Under the pieces are notes generated by a model. The model did no database searches. It was not told the origin of the DNA and was given only the letters and a program-made list of their open reading frames with translations. 64,000 nt of DNA from Orenia marismortui DSM 5156 (GTDB lineage: Bacteria > Bacillota > Halanaerobiia > Halobacteroidales > Halobacteroidaceae): NCBI RefSeq assembly GCF_000379025.1, contig NZ_KB900617.1, positions 1,162,024-1,226,023 of the forward strand. Reading direction: 5' to 3'. Below, piece after piece: positions 37,652 through 45,896 of this stretch; position 1 is the stretch's first letter; each line of letters opens with the position of its first letter. Made by a program: the position numbers and the translations under genes.

Positions 37652-38644
37652 TTAGGTAGATTTTCTAACTATCAGCTTACTAGCTAATATTTCAATCTTT
37701 TCTTCAACTTCTTCTTTGTTAATTAAAGAAAAGAGCTTTCTAACAGAATTAGCACCCAATTCATACATAGGCTGTGATACTGTTGTAAGAGCTGGTTCAA
37801 TAACTGATGTTACAATAGTATCTTCAAAACCAACTACAGCAATATCATGAGGAATCATATATCCTCCCATTTTAATTGCCTCTATTACACCAACAGCAAT
37901 TAAATCATTGGCTGCAAAGATAGCGGTAGGGACTTCATCTGAATCTAATAATTCTAAAAAGCCTTCATAACCACTTTCTCTGCTCCAATCTTTATGAATA
38001 ACTAGCTTTGGATTATAATCTATATTATAATTTTTTAAAGCTTGTTTATAACCTTGTAATCTGTTTTGTGATTGTAAATTATCTTGTGGACCATTAATTA
38101 AAGCAATCCTTTTATGACCTTTTTCTAACAAATGAATAGTTGCATCAAAAGCACCTGTAGCATTATCAATAACTACAGAAGGAATCATCACCTCTTCAAC
38201 TAACCTATTTGCCAATACAATTGGATAATTAGATAATCCTAAATTAATAATCTTATTATTAGCTAATCCATATCCTAAAAATATAATCCCAGCTATTTTA
38301 TTAGCCTGTAGCCAATCTATATAATTTTTTTCACGCTCTTCATCGCCATCAGTATTACACACTATCACTTGATACCCTTCTTTAGCAGCAATATCCTGAA
38401 TGGCTCTTGCAGCTTCAGAATAGAATAGACTGGAGATGTCAGGCAATAATAAACCAATCATATTACTTTCTTGCTTAGCTAGATTTTGAGCAAGTTGATT
38501 CGGCTGATAATTATATTTTTCAACTAGCCTTAGTATTTTCTTTTTAGTCTTAGCTCCCACTCCAGGTTTATTATTAATAGCCCGTGAAACGGTAGACTCT
38601 GAAACTCCTATCATTCTAGCAATATCTTTCATTGTAACTCCCAT
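37652..38644 (-). CDS. LacI family transcriptional regulator (with the ABC ATPase gene)
   Basis: A 330-residue repressor: N-terminal HTH (VTMKDIARMIGVSESTVSRAINNKPGVG) and a periplasmic-binding-protein-like sugar domain with the LacI markers NMIGLLLPDI, VIDNATGAFDA and FEDTIVTSVIEPALTTV. Its start is preceded by a well-shaped palindromic operator (38664-38679) lying just ahead of its ribosome binding site, so autorepression of the lacI-ATPase operon is very likely. The inducer sugar cannot be told. Confidence 0.95.
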   Translation of the reverse strand: MGVTMKDIARMIGVSESTVSRAINNKPGVGAKTKKKILRLVEKYNYQPNQLAQNLAKQESNMIGLLLPDISSLFYSEAARAIQDIAAKEGYQVIVCNTDGDEEREKNYIDWLQANKIAGIIFLGYGLANNKIINLGLSNYPIVLANRLVEEVMIPSVVIDNATGAFDATIHLLEKGHKRIALINGPQDNLQSQNRLQGYKQALKNYNIDYNPKLVIHKDWSRESGYEGFLELLDSDEVPTAIFAANDLIAVGVIEAIKMGGYMIPHDIAVVGFEDTIVTSVIEPALTTVSQPMYELGANSVRKLFSLINKEEVEEKIEILASKLIVRKST

Positions 38645-38663
38645 ATTATCCTCCTTATAGCAA

Positions 38664-38679
38664 ACGCAACCGCTTGCGT
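38664..38679. promoter_or_regulatory. LacI-family operator
   Basis: ACGCAACCGCTTGCGT: 14 of 16 bases are palindromic with a central CG, the form bound by LacI/GalR proteins. It lies between the leader terminator and the ribosome binding site of the lacI gene. Confidence 0.7.
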
Positions 38680-38695
38680 GAATTGGATAATAAAA

Positions 38696-38735
38696 AAGAA
38701 CCTACTACCCCCTAATAATGGCGTAACAAGTTCTT
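38696..38735 (-). terminator. Leader terminator in front of the lacI-ABC operon
   Basis: Stem AAGAACTTGTTAC / GTAGTAGGTTCTT on the minus strand, with wobbles, followed by TTTTTATTAT. It lies 38 bases downstream of a sigma-A promoter and 170 bases after the next upstream gene, so it acts on the leader or stops read-through. Confidence 0.65.
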
Positions 38736-38772
38736 GTGTTCTTATATGCTTATACTTATTATCTTGATTCTA

Positions 38773-38801
38773 ATTATAACACAACTCTTATTAAATGACA
38801 A
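38773..38801 (-). promoter_or_regulatory. Sigma-A promoter of the lacI-ABC operon
   Basis: Minus-strand TTGTCA (38796-38801), 17-base spacer, TATAAT (38773-38778). Confidence 0.75.
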
Positions 38802-38908
38802 GCCTTTACAAAAATATTAAATCAATTTTTAGGAAATAAACAACTACATAATTATATATATGTCTTTTGATGATCAATATTCCATACAATTACTTTGGTG
38901 TCAAAAAA

Positions 38909-39922
38909 TTATATTCTCGAACAAGAATCCCTTACTACTAAATTTGGAACTAATTCTCTTTTTATTATTTCATTCTGCTGTGAATTAATTGATTTCATCA
39001 ACATCTCAACACCTAATTCTCCCATTTCAGACATAGGCTGTGCTATAGTTGTAAGATCTAAATGTTTAGATAACTCAATATTGTCATATCCAATTAAAGA
39101 AAAATCATCTGGAACAGAATAACCAGCTTCCTTAATTGCTTTTAATGCTCCAATAGCTTGAATATCTGAAGCAGTAAAAATAGCAGTAGGTAGATTTTCT
39201 TTAGTCTCCTCTAGTATTTCTTTCATAAGATTATATCCTGATTCTTCATTAAAATCACCAATTTTAATCAAATTATCATCAATTTCAATATTAGCTTCTT
39301 TTAAAGCCTCCTTAAAACCTCTTAATCTCTGTTTCCCCTGCCTACAATCCATACATCCATTAATAAAAGCAATTCTTTCATGACTCAAACTGATTAAATA
39401 ATTAACAGCCTCTTTAGCACCTTCTATATCATCTACAAAGACAGAGCTATTACTCTCTTGCAAATCATTTACCAGAACCAGAGGTACTTTAACACTTTTA
39501 AATTTGTTAATCTCTTCTTCAGTCATCTGCATAGTAATTGCTAATACACCATCTACTCTTCTCTCACTTAAAATTCGATCAATATAATTCTCTTTGCGAG
39601 TTATGTCGTAAAAATCCCCTGCACTAACAGTATATAAGACTAAATCCATATTATATTTCTTTAACCCCTGCTGAACTCCTTTTAATACTTCCATAAAAAA
39701 GTGACTAGTAAAATTAGAAATTAAAATTCCAATAGAAGCAGTTTTTTGTAAAGCCAAACCTCTTGCCATAGCATTTGGCTGATAATTTAACTTTTTTATA
39801 ACTTCTAACACTTTATTTCTTGTCTCTTTACTAACTCGAGCACTATTATTTAATACCCTAGATACAGTTCCTATTCCTACTTCAGCTAACTCAGCCACAT
39901 CATATATAGTAACATTTCCCAT
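38909..39922 (-). CDS. LacI family transcriptional regulator (second)
   Basis: About 337 residues: HTH VTIYDVAELAEVGIGTVSRV with the full LacI turn, then the sugar-binding core (ASIGILISNFTSHFFMEVLK, FVDDIEGAKEAVNYL, LIGYDNIELSKHLDLTTIAQP). The frame opens 15 codons earlier, but the HTH normally starts one to three residues after the initiator Met, so ATG at 39920-39922 is chosen; GGGGG stands 12 bases before it. It is a paralogue, not a duplicate, of the regulator at 37652. Upstream is the pgm terminator, so it has its own promoter. Target genes and inducer are unknown; pgm next door is one candidate. Confidence 0.93.
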   Translation of the reverse strand: MGNVTIYDVAELAEVGIGTVSRVLNNSARVSKETRNKVLEVIKKLNYQPNAMARGLALQKTASIGILISNFTSHFFMEVLKGVQQGLKKYNMDLVLYTVSAGDFYDITRKENYIDRILSERRVDGVLAITMQMTEEEINKFKSVKVPLVLVNDLQESNSSVFVDDIEGAKEAVNYLISLSHERIAFINGCMDCRQGKQRLRGFKEALKEANIEIDDNLIKIGDFNEESGYNLMKEILEETKENLPTAIFTASDIQAIGALKAIKEAGYSVPDDFSLIGYDNIELSKHLDLTTIAQPMSEMGELGVEMLMKSINSQQNEIIKRELVPNLVVRDSCSRI

Positions 39923-40088
39923 AATAAGCTTATCCCCCTCTTTTTCTTCTTTACAAAAAGACCACAATTACCTCAATAAAAAACCGTAAACCTTAAAACT
40001 TATATAAGCAATCATAATAATTATATAAAATTTTTTGCTATTACTCAATAATTATCTGTAAAACGAAAATCCCAACAGTAAAATTAGT

Positions 40089-40138
40089 ATTAAACATAAA
40101 AAACGAGGGCAATATTGCCCTCGTTTTTTATGTTTAAT
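40089..40138. terminator. 50-bp perfect palindromic terminator of the phosphoglucomutase gene
   Basis: Perfect inverted repeat over 2 x 25 bases with core ACGAGGGCAAT / ATTGCCCTCGT and T/A tracts in the arms, starting 3 bases after the stop codon. It works in both directions. Confidence 0.92.
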
Positions 40139-40140
40139 GC

Positions 40141-41856
40141 CTATTTTGTTAATTTCATTACAGACTCCTTTAAAGAAGATAACTTATCTTCTGCTTCTTC
40201 ATTACTATCACCTGTAACCGAGAAATAAAATTTAATTTTTGGTTCTGTACCAGATGGCCTTACTGTTACAAGACTATTATCAGCTAATAAAAATTGTAAT
40301 ACATTAGATTCTGGTAAATCAATTTCACTTTCTTCTCCATTAACTAAGTCATACTCTTTACTTAATAGATAATCCTTCTTTACTATTACCTTTTCACCAT
40401 TAAGCTCTACTGGACTATCTTCTCTTAATGATTTTAGTAACGCAGCTATCTTCTCTTTCCCTTCTTTTCCTGGCATCTTAATAGCTTCTAAGTCTGCTTT
40501 GTAATATCCATACTCTTCATAACATCTCATTAATTCTTCATAAATTGAGCTTCCTTTAGATTTATAATAAGCTGCCATCTCTGCCACTAACATAGTAGCT
40601 ACTATAGCATCTTTATCACGAGCATGAGTCCCGTATAAATATCCATAACTTTCCTCAAATCCAAAAATATATTTTTTATCATACTTACCTTCTTCAAACT
40701 CTTTAATCTTTTCACCAATATATTTAAATCCAGTTAAAGTGTCCATTACACCTAAACCATATTTTTCAGCAATTGGTCTAATCATTTCTGTAGTTACAAC
40801 TGTTTTAATAACTACTCCATTTTCAGGTACCCTTTCTAAAGAATTAACTATATACTCAGTTAATAAGATTCCAACTTGGTTTCCATTTAAAAACTCCCAT
40901 TCACCATCAGTATTCTTAACAGCAATACCTACACGGTCTGCATCTGGATCATTAGCCATTACTAATTCTGCATCCTTCTCTTCTGCTAACTTAATTCCTA
41001 AATCAAATACTGCTGGTTCCTCTGGATTAGGATAAGATACTGTAGAAAAATTAGGATCTGGCTGCTCTTGCTCTTTTACTACATGTAAATTTTTAAATCC
41101 TAATTCATCCAAGACTCTTTGTACAGGCATATTTCCTGTTCCATGTAATGGTGTATAAACAATATGTAAATCATTAGCTACTTTTTTGATGCTTTCAGGG
41201 TTTAAAGATAAATCCTTTAAAGTTTTTATGTACTTATCATCCATTTCTGGTTTTATAATTTCAAATAAACCTTGCTCACGAGCTTCTTCTTCAGAGATAG
41301 TCTTTACATTATCAAAGCTCTCAATAGCATTAACTTCTCCAATAATACCTTTATCATGTGGAGAAACAACTTGTGCTCCATCTTCCCAATATACTTTATA
41401 TCCATTGTACTCTGGTGGATTATGACTTGCTGTTACCATAATTCCTGCAGTTGCTCCTAATTCTCTAACTGCAAAAGAAAGTTCTGGTGTAGGTCTTAAA
41501 TCATCAAATAAATAAGCCTTAATTCCATTAGCAGCTAATACTAGTGCAGCTTCTATTGAAAATTCTCTTGACTTATGTCTAGAATCATGAGAAATAACTA
41601 CTCCCTTTTCTTTATCTCCATTTTCAGAAATATAATTAGCTAATCCTTGAGTAGCTTTTCTAATTGTATATTTATTAATTCTATTAGTTCCAGCTCCAAT
41701 TATACCTCTTAAACCACCTGTTCCAAAATCTAAACTAGTATAAAATCTTTCTTCGATTTCTTTTTGATCATTTGCTATGCTTCTTAATTCTTCCTTTGTG
41801 TTTTGATCAAAGTAATCATTAGTTAACCATTCTTCATACTTAACTCTATAATCCAT
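40141..41856 (-). CDS. Phosphoglucomutase/phosphomannomutase (alpha-PGM)
   Basis: Interconverts glucose-1-phosphate and glucose-6-phosphate (or the mannose forms) through a phosphoserine. The 571 residues have GTGGLRGIIGAGTNRIN near residue 45, the phosphoserine loop TASHNPPEYNGYKVYW (Ser near 145), metal loop ANDPDADRVGIA, sugar loop FGFEESYGYLYG, and phosphate loop RPSGTEPKIKFY. The length matches Bacillus PgcA, which makes glucose-1-phosphate for UDP-glucose and glycolipids. Single gene with its own terminator. Confidence 0.95.
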   Translation of the reverse strand: MDYRVKYEEWLTNDYFDQNTKEELRSIANDQKEIEERFYTSLDFGTGGLRGIIGAGTNRINKYTIRKATQGLANYISENGDKEKGVVISHDSRHKSREFSIEAALVLAANGIKAYLFDDLRPTPELSFAVRELGATAGIMVTASHNPPEYNGYKVYWEDGAQVVSPHDKGIIGEVNAIESFDNVKTISEEEAREQGLFEIIKPEMDDKYIKTLKDLSLNPESIKKVANDLHIVYTPLHGTGNMPVQRVLDELGFKNLHVVKEQEQPDPNFSTVSYPNPEEPAVFDLGIKLAEEKDAELVMANDPDADRVGIAVKNTDGEWEFLNGNQVGILLTEYIVNSLERVPENGVVIKTVVTTEMIRPIAEKYGLGVMDTLTGFKYIGEKIKEFEEGKYDKKYIFGFEESYGYLYGTHARDKDAIVATMLVAEMAAYYKSKGSSIYEELMRCYEEYGYYKADLEAIKMPGKEGKEKIAALLKSLREDSPVELNGEKVIVKKDYLLSKEYDLVNGEESEIDLPESNVLQFLLADNSLVTVRPSGTEPKIKFYFSVTGDSNEEAEDKLSSLKESVMKLTK

Positions 41857-42032
41857 AATATCCCCCTTCAGTTTTCACTTCATCTTTTTATCATTATCTA
41901 AAAACTATATTAATACTTAACTATTAAAGCATTATATACATAAGTATCAAATTATTATCAACCCATTACTTATATTTTAAAAGGATTAGGAAGTAATTTC
42001 AACCTATTTTCTAAATATTTTTTCATATAGAA

Positions 42033-42062
42033 AAATCAGCAACCTTTAAAGGTTACTGATTT
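42033..42062 (-). terminator. Terminator of the MetS-like gene
   Basis: Stem AAATCAG-AACCTTT / AAAGGTT-CTGATTT with one mismatch, followed by a T-rich tail on the minus strand, 12 bases after the MetS-like stop codon. Confidence 0.75.
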
Positions 42063-42073
42063 AAAATATAACA

Positions 42074-42187
42074 TTAACCTTTATTTCTTTCTTTTTCTCT
42101 TTTAACAACCCTATAAACACAATATCCTAAACCTCCATAAAGTATTACAGAACCAAAAATAAACATTAATATCGCAGAAATAGACAT
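42074..42187 (-). CDS. MetS-like small membrane subunit (37 aa)
   Basis: 37 residues starting MSISAILMFIFGSVILYGGL and continuing GYCVYRVVKREKERNKG: one membrane segment (2-28) and a basic tail. This is the pattern of MetS-type small subunits of NSS-family sodium-coupled amino acid transporters, which normally follow the large metP-type gene. A strong ribosome binding site (GGAGGTGCTATC before ATG) and a terminator right after the stop show that it is a real gene. No NSS transporter gene is nearby, so it is an orphan here. Confidence 0.7.
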   Translation of the reverse strand: MSISAILMFIFGSVILYGGLGYCVYRVVKREKERNKG

Positions 42188-42290
42188 GATAGCACCTCCA
42201 AAAGGTTAATAAGTCACTATAAATTTATTTCAAAAACCTACTTAATATATTATTCTAAAATATTCAATTAAATTCATTTAGCCCAACTAA

Positions 42291-43211
42291 TTACTCCCAT
42301 ATTTTCCCTATCTTAATATCTTTAAAATAATGCCTAACTATATCTTCAGGTTTCTTTCCATCCTGAGCCATCTTATAGGCTCCCCATTGGCTCATTCCAA
42401 CACCATGTCCATAACCACTGCCAGAGAATATGAACTTATTGCCACTCTTCTCGATTGAATTAATTAACGTTGATTTTAATTTATCAGGACCTATAATAGT
42501 TCTAAATTCAGCTCCTTTTAATTTCTTACTTCCTTGGTCATGAACTATTTCAATTTCCTCAATTCTACCTGTTTGATCTTTTTTTATTACCTTAATATCC
42601 TTTAACTCTTTTGACACCTCACCAGTTTGCTGCAATGCAGCTAAAATATCTGAAAAAGAAATAACCACTCTCCAATTTTGAATATCAGCTGGAGCAGCCC
42701 CATCAGGAGACTTTACACTATGAACATATGCTGGTTCATCTTCTTTGTAAGCTAGACCTACTTTAGCACTAGTTGTCTGACCTCCTGCACTTGAGTGAAA
42801 CCACCCCTGAATATATTGACCATTATAAGTTACAACTTCTCCCCTAGTCATCTTAATAGCTTCTTTTATCTCTGGCGTTATATTTTCTGGCTTATATGCC
42901 TGAGCTTCTTCATGCTTAGCACTGATAGTATTATTTCCATTTTCTTTTAAACGTTTTAAAGTAAAAGTTCTAGCAATAATAGCTTGAGCTGCATAAGCAT
43001 TTTTAGGCCAATCTTTCTTCATTTCTCCAGCTACAACACCAGCTATATAATCTTCTATTTTTATCTTTTTAATATTCCCATCCTTAAGTTTAACTTGAAT
43101 AGTAGGCTCTTCTTTATATTGTGCTTTCTCCTTCTCTTTTGCACAAGCAGTAAAGATTAGTATAAAAATTATTAATAAAAAATTAATTTTATTAAAATAT
43201 TTGCGATTCAT
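42291..43211 (-). CDS. SpoIID/LytB family lipoprotein, peptidoglycan lytic enzyme
   Basis: A 306-residue exported protein: signal peptide with lipobox (IIFILIFTAC, Cys22), then the SpoIID domain (about 50-300) with IEDYIAGVVAGEMKKDWPKN, AQAIIARTFTLKRL, the GWFHSSAGGQTTSA segment with its conserved SAGG, and the closing GSGYGHGVGMSQWGAYKMA, where the second conserved zinc/substrate site lies. SpoIID cleaves denuded glycan strands during engulfment. The lipobox is unusual for Bacillus SpoIID, so this could be a SpoIID paralogue used at sporulation or germination. Confidence 0.88.
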   Translation of the reverse strand: MNRKYFNKINFLLIIFILIFTACAKEKEKAQYKEEPTIQVKLKDGNIKKIKIEDYIAGVVAGEMKKDWPKNAYAAQAIIARTFTLKRLKENGNNTISAKHEEAQAYKPENITPEIKEAIKMTRGEVVTYNGQYIQGWFHSSAGGQTTSAKVGLAYKEDEPAYVHSVKSPDGAAPADIQNWRVVISFSDILAALQQTGEVSKELKDIKVIKKDQTGRIEEIEIVHDQGSKKLKGAEFRTIIGPDKLKSTLINSIEKSGNKFIFSGSGYGHGVGMSQWGAYKMAQDGKKPEDIVRHYFKDIKIGKIWE

Positions 43212-43327
43212 AAAATTCCTCCTTTTTAGAATAGTATCTCTTCTATTCTATTTAACTATTCATTATTATTCTTGACTTAAAATCTTAAAAGTAATATAAT
43301 ATTAATTGACTTTACATATGAATGAAT

Positions 43328-43394
43328 GGTGATGAAGCTCACCTTGATATTTTTCTTTATCAAAACCGTCTTTATAGACTAATGGCTTCTACTC
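43328..43394 (+). ncRNA. Fluoride riboswitch (crcB motif)
   Basis: GGTGATGAAGCTCACC, a linker hairpin (TTGATA...TATCAA), ACCGTC and the invariant ACTAATGGCTTCTACT reproduce the crcB/fluoride aptamer order. The end of the aptamer overlaps the left arm of a terminator, so fluoride should switch on the antiporter gene behind it. Confidence 0.88.
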
Positions 43395-43419
43395 CCTAGG
43401 GAGTAGAAGCCATTTTTTG
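43382..43419 (+). terminator. Expression-platform terminator of the fluoride riboswitch
   Basis: Perfect stem ATGGCTTCTACTCCCT / AGGGAGTAGAAGCCAT followed by TTTTTTG. Overlaps the aptamer end. Confidence 0.92.
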
Positions 43420-43466
43420 TTATCTTAACTAAAATTAATTAAAAACAAGTAAATAGGAGGAATTAA

Positions 43467-44669
43467 ATGTTATTAAGTATTGCTTTAATTTTAATAGTTG
43501 GTTTGATTTTAGGATTTATTTTTGCTAAATTTAATTTACCAAGCCTAATAGGAATGTTACTTGCAGGAATCTTATTAGGTCCTTCAGGATTTTCTTTGCT
43601 AGATGTTAAATTAATAAGCATATCTCAAGAGATAAGGGACTTGGCTTTAATTATCATCTTACTTAGAGCAGGCTTAGGAATTAGTAAAGAAACTTTAAAA
43701 AAGATTGGAAAAACTGCTTTTAAATTAAGCTTCATACCTGGCTTGTTAGAAGGAGGGGCAATATTTTTACTTGCCAAATATCTATTTAATCTTAGTTGGC
43801 AAGCAGCAGGAATGTTAGCCTTTATTATTGCAGCTGTATCTCCAGCAGTAATTGTACCTTCAATGTTACAATTAATTGAAAAAAAATTAGGTAAAGATAA
43901 AGAAGTACCAACTTTAGTCTTAGCTAGCGCATCAATAGATGATGTCTTTGCAATTACTATTTTTAGTATCTTTTTAGGAATTTTTAAAAGTGGAGAAGTT
44001 TCTATTGCAAATTCCTTAATTCAAATACCATTTAAAATTATTGGTGGAATAGGCTTAGGATTAATTATTGCTTATCTTCTAAACTTATTCTTTAAAAAAT
44101 ATTCTAACTTAGAGCTAAGCTATCAAACAATTATTTTAATTGTTACAGCTATCTTAACTACAGTTATTGGCAACTACTTCAAAGTAGCCAGTCTACTAGG
44201 AGTAATGACTATAGGATATTTATTACTGGAAAAGAACAAAAAATTAGCTACTAATTTATCTTTAGCACTAAATAAATTATGGATTCCAGCTAAAGTCTTC
44301 TTATTTGTCTTAATTGGTGCAGCTGTTAAAGTTGAAATCGCTTTAAATGCTGGCTGGTTGAGCATACTTCTTATCTTCTTAGGATTAATAGCTCGAAGTA
44401 TAGGAGTCTTAATTGCTACTCACAATAGCTATCTTAATCTAAAAGAAAGAACCTTCTGTGTGATAGCTTATTTACCTAAAGCCACAGTTCAAGCAGCTAT
44501 CGGTGCTGTTCCCTTAGCAAATGGGGTTCCATCAGGAGAATTAATTTTGGCTTTAGCAGTAATGTCAATTGTCTTAACAGCACCTCTTGGAGCTATTGGG
44601 ATTGATTATTTTGCTCCACAATTACTTTCTCAAAATAAAGATTATAAATTAGAATGTCAACCAGAATAA
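43467..44669 (+). CDS. CPA-family cation/proton antiporter under fluoride control
   Basis: A 400-residue membrane protein with about twelve segments. It starts LLSIALILIVGLILGFIFAK, has LPSLIGMLLAGILLGPSGFS, the discontinuous-helix motif AAVSPAVIVPSM, and ASASIDDVFAITIFSIF, where the paired acidic residues of CPA antiporters sit (here one in IDD). The last 15 residues are hydrophilic. Some fluoride riboswitches control sodium or cation/proton antiporters instead of crcB or clcF, so the gene may help ion or pH balance during fluoride stress. ATG follows GGAGGAATTAA. The terminator 44664-44703 covers its stop codon. Confidence 0.88.
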   Translation: MLLSIALILIVGLILGFIFAKFNLPSLIGMLLAGILLGPSGFSLLDVKLISISQEIRDLALIIILLRAGLGISKETLKKIGKTAFKLSFIPGLLEGGAIFLLAKYLFNLSWQAAGMLAFIIAAVSPAVIVPSMLQLIEKKLGKDKEVPTLVLASASIDDVFAITIFSIFLGIFKSGEVSIANSLIQIPFKIIGGIGLGLIIAYLLNLFFKKYSNLELSYQTIILIVTAILTTVIGNYFKVASLLGVMTIGYLLLEKNKKLATNLSLALNKLWIPAKVFLFVLIGAAVKVEIALNAGWLSILLIFLGLIARSIGVLIATHNSYLNLKERTFCVIAYLPKATVQAAIGAVPLANGVPSGELILALAVMSIVLTAPLGAIGIDYFAPQLLSQNKDYKLECQPE

Positions 44670-44703
44670 GAAAAACAGGGCAATTGCCCTGTTTTTCTTA
44701 TTC
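44664..44703. terminator. Bidirectional terminator, perfect 40-bp palindrome
   Basis: 2 x 20 bases with core AACAGGGCAA / TTGCCCTGTT and A/T arms. It ends the antiporter gene (its TAA is inside) and, in the other direction, dacF. Confidence 0.92.
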
Positions 44704-44724
44704 TCCATAATCTAAAATTAAATT

Positions 44725-45882
44725 TTACTTTTTAAAGAATCCCATCACAAAGTCAACTATCCAACGCCATATCAAAGTAAAGAACCCAGCCTTTTCAACA
44801 TCATTAGATGTTACTAAATCAACCTTTCCTAATACACTACCCTCTTTTTTAAAGATTAGCTTTCCAACTTTTGTACCCTTTTTCACTGGAGCTTCTAAAT
44901 CTTCACTAATTTTAACCTCTTGTTCAACCATATCTTTAGTTCCTCTTTCAATCATAGCAGAAAAACTTTGAGCAGTTTCAACAGCTACCTCTAATTCTTT
45001 TCCTTTTTGCACTGGAACCTTATCTACTTCAATAGCAGAATTAATTAACAAAGCCTTATTAAATGCTCTAAAACCATAATTTAATAATTTTGCAGTTTCT
45101 TCCACACGTGCATCAGCACTTTCTGTCCCCATCACTACAGCAATTAATCTCAAATCTCCCCTTGCAGCTGTACCAGCTAAACAATAACCTGCTTTTTCAG
45201 TCCAACCAGTCTTTAATCCATCAGCTCCTGGAAAATGACCTAACAAATTATTAGTAGTATAAATAGGATAACTTTTCTTTCTAATATAATCTAAACGCTT
45301 ACTCGTAAAATCTAATATTTGATTATGTTTAACTAATTCTCTAGCCATAATTGCTATATCAAGGGCACTTGTATGATGGTCACCATGTGCTACAGGAAGT
45401 CCTGTTGCATTAACAAATGATGTATGATTCATACCTAACTCTTTTGCCTTATGATTCATCATTCTAATAAAATTATGCTCTGTTCCACCAATATATTCTG
45501 CTACTGCAACAGCTGCATCATTGGCAGAAGGTATCATCATAGCCTTTAATAGTTCCTTTAAAGATATCTTCTCCCCAGCTTCTAGCCAAATTTGTGAACC
45601 TCCCATAGATTCAGCTAAATCACTTACTGTTACTTGATCACCTAGAGAAACATCTCCTGAATCAATTGCTTCCATTGCTAGTAAAGCAGTCATAATCTTT
45701 GTTATGCTAGCCGGTGGTAATTCTAAATTTCCATTCTTATTGAATAAAACTTGTCCTGTTTCAGCATCCATCAATACAGCAGACTTAGAATTTACATCAA
45801 ACTCTGCCGCCTGAACTGTTACTGCTAAAGATAAAACTAAGATAAACAAAAAGCCACTAAGTATTCTTTTCAATTTCAACAT
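44725..45882 (-). CDS. dacF: D-alanyl-D-alanine carboxypeptidase (DacF-type penicillin-binding protein)
   Basis: Trims the terminal D-Ala of peptidoglycan stem peptides outside the membrane. From the chosen ATG (after GGGAGGAGCAAG) it has a signal peptide (FLFILVLSLAVTVQA), the peptidase domain with SxxK as SITK, SxN as SAN and KTG as LKTGWTEKAG, a PBP5-type C-terminal beta domain, and a C-terminal amphipathic anchor (FTLIWRWIVDFVMGFFKK). The start is 14 bases after mazG ends; the longer frame would overlap mazG. DacF of Bacillus is a forespore protein, which fits the sporulation setting, but a vegetative DacA role cannot be ruled out. Confidence 0.9.
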   Translation of the reverse strand: MLKLKRILSGFLFILVLSLAVTVQAAEFDVNSKSAVLMDAETGQVLFNKNGNLELPPASITKIMTALLAMEAIDSGDVSLGDQVTVSDLAESMGGSQIWLEAGEKISLKELLKAMMIPSANDAAVAVAEYIGGTEHNFIRMMNHKAKELGMNHTSFVNATGLPVAHGDHHTSALDIAIMARELVKHNQILDFTSKRLDYIRKKSYPIYTTNNLLGHFPGADGLKTGWTEKAGYCLAGTAARGDLRLIAVVMGTESADARVEETAKLLNYGFRAFNKALLINSAIEVDKVPVQKGKELEVAVETAQSFSAMIERGTKDMVEQEVKISEDLEAPVKKGTKVGKLIFKKEGSVLGKVDLVTSNDVEKAGFFTLIWRWIVDFVMGFFKK

Positions 45883-45896
45883 CTTGCTCCTCCCTA

